A stretch of DNA of 64,000 nucleotides from Chytridium lagenaria (Eukaryota > Chytridiomycota > Chytridiomycetes > Chytridiales > Chytridiaceae). The notes beneath the pieces are model-generated. The model saw nothing but the letters and a program-made list of their open reading frames with translations. It was not told where the DNA came from and made no database searches. The position numbers were made by a program, and so were the translations under genes. Below, piece after piece: positions 1-11,222 of this stretch (position 1 is its first letter; every line of letters begins with the position of its first letter). The DNA lies in the NCBI GenBank assembly GCA_025449115.1, contig JAHLKC010000038.1, positions 62,001 to 126,000 on the forward strand. The letters are read 5' to 3'.

Positions 1-2267
1 TTCGTTACTTCTCTGGAGATCTCGAATGGCGCTGAAGAAATATTTCTGCAGTCGTAAAGCTCCAGAGTCCGAAGATGTCGGAGAGGATTCTTTCGAATTA
101 AATGCAATAAATTATCGGAAATTCGACTGCAATTATCGATTTCGATGTGCTTCAAATTTGGGCAGGACCTAAGTGTGATGTTTTAATCAGAAGCGGAGAA
201 CAGATTCACCAAATATTGACACAAACACCAATGCTAAGTAATGACATTACACACCGTATCAACTTCCACACAGAGGCCTCAGTAATACGATCACAATATC
301 CCAACGAAATCCGCTTTAAGCCGAGAGCCAGGTAGGTCGTGACCGATTCTATAGTAGCATCTCCAATGGCAATGCATTCTTCTAAATCCAGAAACACAAT
401 TTTTGAGCATCGTTCAACGATCTGCTTTAATCCCTCATCCGAAATTCTACGGCAACCTCCCAGCTCTAAAGAGACTAAAGAGGGGAACGACAAAGATATA
501 AATGCTAAAGATGCGTCCGTTATTAAGTCGCATCCTTGCATACACAGCCGAACCAGAGATTTGCGGGGTCGAAAAATGAGGCTTTTGAAATGCAGAAGAT
601 TCGGTGGGGTGCGGATAGCCTTTTTCGATCCAAAGCACATCCGTTTCCTTCTGACCCATTTCACGGTCTCTTTCATCCACAGGGTGGCCTGCTACGTGAC
701 TTCGAGAAAGTCCAGTCAATGCGCGGATGCCTCGATCCGTTATTTTCGAGCAATACGATATAGCAAGATGCTTCAAGCCTGCAACACCAGCTGTGGCAGG
801 CTCTGGTGAGGTCCTTCCGCCAATAATTAGCAGATGATCATCTAAAAGTGTCTCATTCAGGTGAGACAGATAAAGATGCGTTAACGTGAGTCTTGAACCG
901 AGTGAAGGCGAAAAGAGGAACAGGAGCAGCAGTTGCAATCCCTCCGAGGTCACATTTCGGCAGTGAGACAGGTTTAAGTGAGTCAAATTTCTAAAGCACC
1001 CTGCTATTGGCATAGGGTCCAGGAGCAAGACCAACAGCAGCAGGATAGTTGCAAGTGCTTTCTGTCCCATTCTTCTGTGACCTCTTCCAAGCATACGTAT
1101 TTGACGTTGGAATGGAGATTGACACAGATAAACATTCTTTAATTCCATCAGTGCTCCCATTTTCGAATCCAATATTTATCTTCCCACATGATGAATGGTT
1201 CACCAAGTAGCGAAAACTTGAAAGAGAAGTTACTAAACTTCCGGTACTGGATTTTTTTAAAGCACTATGCAAGCCCGTGAGCGAGTTCCCCATAATTAAC
1301 GAAAAGATAGTTCCGTCGTCACCGCAGCAAGTCCGAGGTATTAAAGTTTTGCAATCGAGGAGAAGACGCCAGTAGAAGTGACAAGGAAGTTGAAGATACT
1401 GATCTGCACCCTCTCAAGTCTAAAGACCTCAGCATGGAGCAATTCTGTGCCAATTCCATGACAATATTTGAGCTGATACCTGAGTTGCCTCTATAAACAA
1501 TAGTAAGAAGAGCCGTAATAGCAACTCGATTGTATACCGAGTATTTAAAATTCGAAGGAAAGATCCGGCTCTATTTATGAGACTTTGTAAATGTCTTTCT
1601 GTGGATCTCTGAGGGAACGTATGGGAATGTATTTCAGCCCACAAGCTTCCATCCATTCCCACTTTATTCCACAAGCGAGAAACCTTTCCAGCATGATTAG
1701 AATAAATGCATAAGGTATACTTTACAAGGTACCTTTAAAGCTCGTACTAGATGGCCGACGTCAAGTTGGGAAAAGATATATAATTTGACTTCCATAGGTA
1801 GCATGTCAAACATCTGGCCCATATCGACAGGCCGAAGTTTGGAAGGAAAAGACACCGCTTCCGAGATTACCGACAAGGAATCAGCCGACGCCATGCCCGT
1901 GTTTGAATTTGGCAACATAGAAACTTGAATGCACCCTTCGTCCTGGAGCGATTCGGGACGAAGAGAGATTCCGTCGCTCAACAGTTCAGGCGCTATGAAT
2001 GCAGAATTCCAAGGAGTAGCGATCAATTTCGAAAGGTCTTGAATATGAAAGGTACTGTTCGGCGCTGGACTTCGCGTTCTTGGATACTTAACCAACCTCG
2101 AAATGTTGGGAAAGCTTAGCCATTTTCTGCCAATTTGGTCGCTTTCTGCTTCTAAAGCAAGCTCTTCCGTATGTCGAGCTTGTTATTCAATAATCTCATA
2201 TTTCATCTTGGGTCTTACCTGGGCGACTTGAAAAAAGCGAAAAGCTCAGGTATTGTGAAGGCAACAT
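1..2267 (-). CDS. F-box and leucine-rich repeat protein, 3' end beyond window
   Basis: Probable substrate-recognition subunit of an SCF (Skp1-cullin-F-box) ubiquitin ligase. The best start is the ATG at 2265-2267: a short exon ends at a GTAAGA donor near 2218 and splices in frame into the exon that carries the F-box. The F-box reads LPMEVKLYIFSQLD near 1750-1800. It is followed by cysteine-containing LRRs with the pattern LxxCxxITDxxL, for example CDLITDASLAFIS, LGGCRRISDEGLKQI, LGYCDRITEASVWKL and, after an intron, IDNCSRISDNLLHLI near position 100. That last exon is still open at position 1, so the C-terminus lies outside the window. The architecture is that of FBXL/Grr1-type proteins; which target it recognises cannot be read from the repeats. 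The region around 550-720 may contain an intron whose borders are unclear. F-box and LRR calls are firm; the orthologue is not assigned. Confidence 0.85.
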
Positions 2268-2803
2268 TTGGCTTTGGCCGTAGCTCTCTGAGCTCAAATG
2301 AAGAAGCCTGAATACCACAAAATTCTGCTCTCAATTCAATATACTAGTAATCAACAGCAATTACTGTCGAAATGAATGCTAGCGTATGAGAAAACAGAGC
2401 TTGTTTTGTGGATGAGTTCGACAAACCAGTTATCAAAAAAAATTCAATTCCGACGTTTTGTTGCATGGAGTCGTCTTCGACGGCATCAAGACTGCTTCAA
2501 AGAACTCATTTTAATGACAGGCAGTGCTCACCCCGATACTTATTACATGCACGTCGAACATCAAATGTGTATGAATTGACCCTAATGCGGTGTTTTGCGG
2601 AAGGCACAGTACACCTATGATCTTACTGAACTTGTCAGTCTTGAAAGCTTTCATTAGGTGGCGCGGGTGTTGATACAAATTGCCTCGAAATGCATTTGCT
2701 GGTGCATTCAGGCGTAGGTTTGCGTTGTTAAACAACAGCGCCATAAGAGCATTTTGTCCAAATATAGATTTCCAAAGTCAGGAAAAAGTACCATTACGAT
2801 AAC
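2268..2803. promoter_or_regulatory. Divergent intergenic region
   Basis: A 536-base spacer between two genes transcribed away from each other. It should hold both promoters. It is AT-rich with no convincing ORF, repeat or RNA gene. Confidence 0.4.
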
Positions 2804-3800
2804 ATGGATGCAGATACAGGGCATTCATCTGTGCAGGGCCATGATGTGTCTATGAAAGCGTCTGGCGAAAGACGTAAAAGAACAAAACATCACATAAGCC
2901 ATTTTGCATCTCATTCGAGCTTGTACTCTGACTCAGGAAGTGAGGGTGAAGATTTGGAGGAGAAGAATGATAGCCGAGTTTATGGTGCAGCGACGGATGT
3001 CAAAGAATTTCGAAAGGGGTCTGATGATTTCAAAGAAGAACAGGTGAGCTCCTAATTAATTTCTATCATTGATCTTTTTATAGGAAGCATTTTCTAAGGG
3101 TAATCCAGGGTTTCGGAGATCGGTGATAAAGCTCGATGACATTATAAACTCCGTAAGTATGTCAATAGTAATGTATTATTTCACTTATTTCATATTTTCC
3201 TATTTTTTGTTAAGGTCCTAGAATTTGAAAAGGAGACGGCCGAAGCTGAAAAGTTACCACCTAAAATTTTCCCTCATTCGGGAAATGCTTCCATAAGGCA
3301 AACTTCGAATGACGGGCGTCATCACGAGGATTCTGGAATTTCAGATGTGGAGACAGTCGGCTCACGACGGACATCATTTGCGAGCGCATCATCATCCGGC
3401 AATGCTTGCAACAACCGATGCCCGCACGTCCTTGCACCTATTGGGAAGAAGGAATCGTATTTGGAGGTTCCCAAGTTTTCCCGAAGCGTGTCAAGTCCAA
3501 CGGTGGGAACATGCAGTGTGGATATTGCACCTTGGGAAGACGAGGCATCTACCGCTCTAGTTACGCGCGGCGAAGGTGCCGAAGAGACGAAAAAATCCAA
3601 ATTTTTATTCTCAAATTTAAAAGCGATCCAAATCGCATTTGAAATCATCGACGGGAGGCAAGGACACTGTGGGTAATGTTGCACCCGACACGGGCAACGC
3701 AGATGTGAATCTCACATCTTGGTCGAGCCAACCAAGTCTACCTTTGACCAAAGCAGCATCAGTTGGAGCCTTTAAAAAACTATTCAAGAAAAAACAATGA
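2804..3800 (+). CDS. Unknown Ser/Lys-rich protein with one probable frameshift
   Basis: I do not recognise this protein. Three exons are clear: 2804-3043, 3084-3152 and from 3215 on, joined in phase by GT-AG introns of 40 and 62 nt. The product is hydrophilic, with a basic patch (RRKRTKHH near residue 25), acidic and serine-rich stretches, and no membrane segment or known domain. In the exon-2 frame the protein would stop at a TAA at 3674. A second frame takes over exactly at an A run near 3619-3622 and stays open to the TGA at 3798. It ends in AASVGAFKKLFKKKQ, a plausible basic amphipathic tail. Removing one A joins the two frames, so a one-base insertion is the likely explanation. A disordered regulatory or signalling protein is possible but is only a guess. 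Confidence 0.6.
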
Positions 3801-3922
3801 ATTTTTTTCATCTTAATACATATGATATTTGTTTTACAGCTTTATAACAAAAAGTAATGCATGGGAATCTAACGATCACGTCAGCTAAAATTCAAGATAG
3901 TCGTTAAATCCTTCGAAAACAC

Positions 3923-6900
3923 TCAAACAGTTGCAGTCGACGCGTCAACGACATCGCTCGAGTGAAACGAGGTATTTGTATCGCCAGCCCATTGGACATC
4001 GAAACACAGCCTCACACAACTTTCCGCAAGGTAAGACATGGTCCCATCTTTACCGTCCTGAGGAAGGTCAAAGAAAAGCCTACGCGCCAGCCTTTCATTC
4101 TTGTCAAAGGTAAGGTCGGTGATAGCCGCAAGGTTTGAATTCGACGTCGAAGGAGTGATGGAGAGAGTCAGACCAGATCGCGAGAGGCGAGGATCATTTG
4201 GACTCTGTTGAGACTGGCCAGACGCGAGATTTTCTGCGGATACTGATTGTTCTTGGGCTAAGGCAGCGGCAGACCCTGGTGTCTGCTCCTTGACGCATCG
4301 TGCCCAGAAACGAGACACAGCGTCACGGATAACTCTCATGAGATCTAAGGGACCGGCGTTCAGTCGAATCTCAGGGTTGCGTTCAGATATGCGAGAAATT
4401 ACGACAAGACATTCTACCACGCACTGCCTTTCAGCAGGATCCCGGATGGCGTCAAGGAGATATTCGATTTGGAGGGCTATCAAGGTAAAGATGAATCATG
4501 TCAACTTTGAATTAAAGCAGGAAATTAAGACTAAAGATCATAACGAACCAAAATTAAATTCCTCAGGAGTTTTTTCGCTGACAGTAGGATCTCTCGGTAA
4601 GAACTCTCTTCCCACGGCGATACCCTGACATTTGTTTAACACATGCCATACCTTGGGGTAGAAGTCAGGCGGTGCCCTATTGAGAGCACCGTCATTCTTT
4701 CTCCTACGCAGCCACTTTCCGTTTGAAGGCATAAGTGGTGATGCTGAAGACCCAGGTGTAAGAAGCTTAGCCTGACTCTGACTCGGGAACGCCGCAAGCA
4801 TTTTTTTCCTTCTAGCCACAAGATCAATACTCTTGTGAATCATCTCCGTTGGCCCAAGATGAGCTGCTCGGTGGGTCTCAGGGACAGAGCCTCGATCGGC
4901 GCCTTTCTCGCCGATCAAGCACCACGAGTCACGGTATCGAACATCACGAATCTTTGCTGAACCAAGAGATTCGCAGGCAGTTTTCGCGGCCTCCGAAAGA
5001 TGCTCCGTTGCGTCATCCTACCACATCATGAAGAGTATTTAGATAAAATTATATAAAGAAGAGAGTAAAAGTGTATACCTTCGCAACAACAAGTACAATC
5101 ATACCAGGCTCCAACCACTCAATCATCTTTGCAAACTCATCCGACTCCTCGGACGAGATATGAGAGTCAAATGCAGCTGTCTCAACCAACGACCCGTCAA
5201 GCGGATCCAAAACGATTATATTAAGTCCACGGCCAAAGATAGCCGGAAGACTAACGGAGGCACCATCTTTCAATATCTCTACCTTTGCAAAGTTCCCAGC
5301 AGCAAAACCACCTGACTGGGTTGCGATAGTGAGACTTGATGGGAGAACGATGCCCGTCGTAGACATTTTTAAGGGGTTGTCGACAACACCATTGTTCTGA
5401 ACTTGAATACTACGCCAGCGAGAAAGCGTAGACATACCTACACCGATCACGTCAGTCACGTTACTGGTTTGCTCGCGAGTGGATAGCACCGTAGCTAAGA
5501 GCGACTTGAGCTCATAAGGGCTCAGCTAACAAAAGGAAGTAATGTAAAAGTATGTGTTAGAATTAATAATTGTTCATTGCAATTGAGGCTTGAGAAGTGA
5601 CAAAGAAAATATTCACCTGCATCAGCAACTCAATGGCCTCCTCCTCATCACATCCACGCATCCGAGAAATTTCTTCACGCATCGCAATGACAAAAAAAAT
5701 ACGTACGGATTCGCTGAATACCCTCAAACAATCCAGGAGACGAGCGAATAAGTGAGCCAAGATAGGTCACAATTTCTTGAACAAGAGGGGCTTCACGAAC
5801 ATCACTTGCACTATTATAGATTGGCATAAATTTTCGGAGCATAAAGATAAGAGGCTTACCAGTGTCGGTAGATGATCTCTGAGAGTACCTCCGGACTCAA
5901 AGGGTTCGTGATCGCAAATTCCTGTGGTCCCAAACCGACAGTGACAGGTTTACTGCGAATCAAAAGATCCGTAATGTTGATAGTAAGGGAGTTCACGACC
6001 TTCTTAAGAAGACCCGCCGCTTGTCTGACGATTGACCATAACTTTAGACCCATGGCCTTGACATAGACTTCTTCAAGCAAAACATCAATCGTTCCAAGGC
6101 CATCGAGACGATTCTCACCGCCAAGGCAAGAGTGAAGATCTAGAGATGTAAATAAAACTGGTTTAAAAAATTTAATCCTACAGTGAAGGAGGTCAATTTG
6201 GTCGTAAAGATTCGCCGAAGACTTTAATAAAGTCACGGCACTCTCTACATGGGAAGGATCTCCCAAAGTGAGTGTTAGAATATCCAAAGACGGTGCTGCG
6301 TCCCCAGTAGGCGACATAACAACATCAGAAGCAGGGGTGCTGCCAAGGTAATTAGTGCCCTTTTCATAGGGCAACGGTGTATCGATAGAAGTAGCAGACG
6401 GAGGCGGTGCATCCAGGGGGCTTCCCATGCTCATTCTCCTATACTCGATAGTGCTTACATCAACAGTGACCTTGCCCTTCACGCCTCTAGCATCATCAGT
6501 CATATCAAAAGAGTAGCTGCTACGGCGACTCAAAGATTGCTCCTCAGTAGATGGATCTTTGGCCATGGAGCCCGTGCTCGTGGTCCCATCGGCAAATGAG
6601 CCCCTTGTGAGACGGTTCGATGAAAGTCCCCTAATCGGCGACTTGGCACGGGCAACAGGTGAAGAGATGGCGTCCGCGTGAAGATTATTCGCGGAAGCTG
6701 ATATCGACGCGCTAGGACCCTTTTGGGCAACACCTGCAGATGCATTCGTGGCGGATGGTCCAAGATCGAGCTTCACCATATCATCGACATGGTCCCTCAA
6801 CTTGAATTTTTCAACCATATCATACTTAAAAGGCTCCTCCGAATAATAGGGACTCTTCAGAGGACTCCTCGAACCTATGGGTGTATGGGGATAGGCGCCT

Positions 6901-9668
6901 GAAAGATCTCCTGAAGAGCGTCTCCGTAGGGAACGAGATCTCTGGCCATGGCTATGATGATGAGCGGGCGGCCCGACTGGGCTTTGCTGATCTGAAAGCT
7001 GAAGCTTCTTGGATGCATCAGGGCGACTCCATTCACCTTGAAGAACGGATGCCCAGTCCTCTTCCTCGTTTACATCAGAAGACACGAGGAAGTCCAAAGA
7101 CTCGATACAGGAGGTATTGATCATCTCCCCGAGCCGACCGACGCGCACACGAACGCCATTGCAGATTCCAGACCTCAAAGACATCATAAAGTTCAGCAAG
7201 TTTCTTTTGCTGTTGCTTCCGGCGTTGTAACGCCATCGCTGAGTCTCATTCGTGTTCTTTGTCGAACGGATGCCTCCAAGCATCTCACGAGTCAACATAA
7301 TAATCATGGTCGGTCGACCGGGTGACCACCAATGATTCTTCACAAATGCGATCTCCTGTTCGAAAAGGCTTACAACTGAAAACAGGTATTCATTAAATGA
7401 ACTTTTATAGCTTAAATACTCACGGTAGTTATTGTCGCTCACAAGATAGAACTCTTCTTTGTCCATGAAATGAGGTAAGAAAGCATAAAGACGTCCTTGA
7501 CACCGGTATAACTTTGAAGTGCTGAGAGTACCCATGGGCCGTTTAGGCCTGCCAGTCAATTTCTGGAGAAAGGGTTATTGAGGAAGTAAATTAAATGACA
7601 AATATACTTACAAGCTTCGTATTCTCTCCCAAAGACATGTATGCATCCCGAAGGGCTGAGGGAGGTGATATGGTAATCGGTGAACAAGCCTCAACGGTTT
7701 GAGTTTCCAACCCAAAAGTCGCCAACTTTGCCTGCAGCTCTGCACTCTCAGAGAGAAGAACAACTTGAACCACCACTTCATTTCCTTGCTTAGGGCGATA
7801 GGGTAAAAACCTTCGACCTAACGGATCGAGTTCTCCAGGACTCAATAAGTCGTCCTTCAATAGCGATCCAAGTATGTAAAGCGACTGAGCCCAAACCAGA
7901 GGTACATTCTCGTTCGGAATACGATTCACGCTTCCCTGCTCAGCCTTTTCATCAGCCACGCTTCCTTTGGGGACAATGTACAGCTCGGGAACAAGCTTTG
8001 TTCCCGCCGGCGGGCGAGAGTGAGAACGACGAGGAACAGATGACATCCGGCTCCCTGCACGATGGTTCGGTCGTTCCTGCGACAAGGACGCTTTATGACC
8101 GTGGTTATGGTGCGAGTGATCTTGAGAGGCATGCCTATAAGCCTCTACGGATGAAGAGTCAATCAAAAGAGGCTCCAAAAGTCGGCGGTATTCCTCCACT
8201 TGAGCCTTGTCGTCACGAAAGAACCCATCAAGAATCATATAGGTGAAGAATAAGGGCCATTCACACTCGATGCCTTCAAAGATTCGAAGCTCGTGAGGAT
8301 CATAATGAAGTCTATAATATTATTCAGAATCGTTTATAATAAAGTGCATAACGCAAATTGTTTAGGATGAACGAAAATAACCGAAGAACTCACCTGCTTG
8401 TATCTTCCAAAACGGTTTGGTGTCCATCGCGCAAGAATCTCTTAAATCCAAACCTTCCGCCAAGTTTCTTTACAATTTCGTTTCGGGTTCTGTTAACAAC
8501 TTTTATATCACCCACTGCAAATGCTGGATAAGAAATGACAGACAGGACGGCTGCATCCACTTCCTTTGAGTTCGACTCGCGCGGCAAGGCAGAGTGGAGA
8601 GTCGTATAATTTCGCGTAATCTCATCAGGAAGAACATGAATGACAGAAGTCGGTCCACCACGGGCACCAAAAAGGTTGAGGCCGTTGATCGCTTGCAATG
8701 CAGCAACAGCCATTCCAATACTTGATGAGTTAAGCTCGGGATGACCATGATTAAGTTTGTTTCCTCTTTCCCAAATACCATAATCCGGTGTACGGTAAGC
8801 ACCTGTAAAAATGGTATGAAAGAAAAGTATTCAGCGATACATCAGGCGCGAAAAATGCTCATCCCTCTCATCTTACGTTCGATATAGAAAACAAGATTCT
8901 GAATAAAATTGACTTCGTCAAGCGTGTAAACGACCTTTAGCCCGGATGCTGTCATCTGAGCTAATTGCAAAAGAAACAAGCTCGTTGCATCTATCTGCAA
9001 ATGGCCCCATTCCCTATCACCCACTACAGTATCTCCAGTATTGGTATTGTACCTATAAAGTTTAGTATACTTTCAACACGAAATAAGTACTTTGCGTGCA
9101 ATGCATGCTCAACATGCTGCGTGTTCTTGAACAATTCGACTTTATCGGCTTGACGCATCATGCTAAAGAGCAATCCACGCATACACTTGATGGTGGCGTG
9201 TTCAAGTTCATCTTAGATCCGAAGGGGCAAAAATTTAGTGGAAGGACAAGATCGATGAAAGCCTCACAGGAACGACCTCCATCGTCATCGATGCGTCGAT
9301 ACGCGAGAGCAAGACCCCAGACGGCCATGATGGAGTAGACGTTATCTCTGGAAAATGCATGAGTATTGGCCCGCAATCGTTTCGCTTTAGTAAGAAGTGA
9401 AAGCCTTACCTGACCCACGCATCTCGGTAGTCTCCATGTGTTGTGATGGCTACTGAGGCAGGTATCTAAAGCACATATTAAATAAGCACGAGCTTTTCGG
9501 AAGGGATACTATATGCAGCATGCCAGGATGCGCTTAGGGAGGAACGCCGTGGTGTCATGAAGTGATGCCTACCAGTCCAGTTGCCGGGTTTTGCCTTGTC
9601 AAGATGATGGATGCGACCTCGTTGAAGTAGACATCCAGCTTATCCTTGTTATGGCGAGCTCGCGACAT
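3923..9668 (-). CDS. Phosphorylase b kinase regulatory subunit (alpha/beta type)
   Basis: Large regulatory subunit of phosphorylase kinase, which couples calcium and cAMP signals to glycogen breakdown in animals. The ATG at 9666-9668 opens a first exon reading [16 protein letters not shown], then QNPATGL and, after an intron, [19 protein letters not shown] and [17 protein letters not shown]. These are hallmarks of the N-terminal glucoamylase-like (GH15-related) domain. Further matches are [35 protein letters not shown] and [14 protein letters not shown] long exon at 5856-7559 carries a Ser/Pro-rich, presumably phosphorylated region. The conserved C-terminal region reads [18 protein letters not shown] and [14 protein letters not shown]. 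The protein ends DASTATV, so the C-terminal CAAX farnesylation box of animal alpha and beta subunits is absent. About ten exons read cleanly without frameshift, unlike most of the window. Catalytic gamma and calmodulin subunits are not here. Family assignment is strong; alpha versus beta is not decided. Confidence 0.93.
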
Positions 9669-10098
9669 ACCGGCAAGTAATCTTATGTGCAAGAGAGTGA
9701 GAGTTTATTCGGAGGCTGAAGGGCAAAGAGGGTGAGATTTATAGCTAGCATACTGCGGTCTGGGAAGGGAAGAGGGGTGGGGCTAAACAACAGAAGCATC
9801 CCACACGCGGAGACGGGTTAGGTGAAGCATACCAAGTCGCTTTCAGATGCCGACAATGACGGATATAGGAGATGGGATGGATATTGCTTATCCTTCCAGT
9901 AATCAAAGGAAGGAAGTCCGTGTGAATTATATGAAGTAACTAATAAAATGTAATGAGATTGCGGATTAAATTTTTGGCCATGCAAAACATGAGCGGGGTT
10001 TACTTCTTCATCCGTCTAACACAAACAGATGATGGGGTGCGTTTTATTAAAAAAAGGCGGTATGTCAAAGAGAATGAGGGCGTCATGATTCATGCGGA
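9669..10098. other. Intergenic region upstream of phosphorylase kinase subunit
   Basis: 430 bases between the start of the kinase subunit gene and the stop of the next minus-strand gene. It should contain the kinase subunit promoter and the 3' UTR of its neighbour. No ORF, repeat or RNA gene is seen. Confidence 0.4.
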
Positions 10099-11129
10099 CT
10101 AGGGCTTGACTTCATCATGCTGAGTGTTCAGGTCAAGTCTGTCTGCAGTCTGCTGGGCTACTGCATCAGCATTGATGCAAACAGATGGGTTAGCGGCAGG
10201 CGGTAGCGGAACAGATGTAGGTGCAACATCTTCCATGCTTTCAACGGCAATCTCTGTCATAGTTGAATTGGAATCTAATGTTGCAGCCTTCGGTCTGGTC
10301 TCGACCTTCACTTGGCCGACTGCGACTTCCTGAGTGCCGTCCGAAGATGCAGCTTCCTCAGCATCTACCAACGCCTTTTGAGCTTTTGTAACCCTCCCAC
10401 TTAAAATGCCGAGCCAAACTCCTCCCCACGTACTGCATAAGAATGAAATGGGTAGAAAAGCGAAAACCATAAAGCCGGGCCGGCTCTTGTAATCTGTTGC
10501 CCATCCCCACATTGCAACTGTAATTGGCCACTGAAAGAAACATTGACCATTGAGTATCAAGATCAACGCCAGCCATTTTGGTTCTGACACAAGTGCGGCT
10601 TTGTGGACGGATTCGGGAAGGGAGCGCTTCGTTTCCTCGTCGTCCATGATCAAGAGAGGTTGGTATACACGTTGAAGCTCCTTCCCCAGTTTCATAGCCC
10701 GTTCAGGAATGACGATCGAAGATAATGACTCTGAGGCCTCTTGCTTGGAGACGCTTGCTTGACGCTTTCTTTCCGACCCCATAACAGAAAGGTACACTGT
10801 CAGCCTCCACAAATTAAGCATCCTGCTGGGAGCGACTACGATTGCTCCGGAGTGAAACAGCATTAAGAATTTGTGAGTTGACTTCGATCCAGAAGTCTGT
10901 ATCCGCCTTTGATGCCGTCTTGATCCAGTTGACCAAAAGCATAAACAGGATAGCACCCGACACCCACGATGATCAGGAAGAAGACACCGATGGCGACATT
11001 TAGTGGAGTGAGAAGCGGACGTATGGATTCCCAAGTGAAGAAGCGCTTCCATGATTGAGGACCTTTTGCGGGTGTGGCCTTGGTCTTTGGAGGATGACCA
11101 TCGGACGTTGAAGCTGCCGCTGTTGCCAT
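10099..11129 (-). CDS. Unknown multi-pass membrane protein, split by a one-base frameshift
   Basis: The ATG at 11127-11129 gives a short Lys/Pro-rich N-terminus, then a membrane segment (LNVAIGVFFLIIVGVGCYPV) and YAFGQLDQDGIKGGYRLL. That frame stops at a TAA at 10863. The overlapping frame continues without interruption as LMLFHSGAIVVAPSRMLN. It then gives a cytosolic-looking basic linker, at least two more hydrophobic stretches around WLALILILNGQCFFQWP and GFMVFAFLPISFLCSTWGG, and a hydrophilic tail to the stop at 10099. Adding one base near 10865-10870 fuses the frames into one protein of about 340 residues with roughly four membrane segments. No obvious intron borders fit, so an indel is more likely. 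I cannot name the family. It is divergent from the next gene, whose ATG lies only 93 bases from this start. Confidence 0.65.
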
Positions 11130-11222
11130 ATTTATATATAACTTTCGCAGCTAGATCAAGTTACACAGTAGTGAGACAGCAGAAAAACAAGGGAATTCTG
11201 ACAAGCAGCCACAAAACAAACC
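11130..11222. promoter_or_regulatory. Very short divergent promoter (93 bases)
   Basis: Only 93 bases separate the ATG of the minus-strand membrane protein from the ATG of the plus-strand CCDC191-like gene. The sequence is AT-rich with a TATATATA-like stretch near 11131-11138. Shared control of the two genes is possible; this is inferred from geometry alone. Confidence 0.45.
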
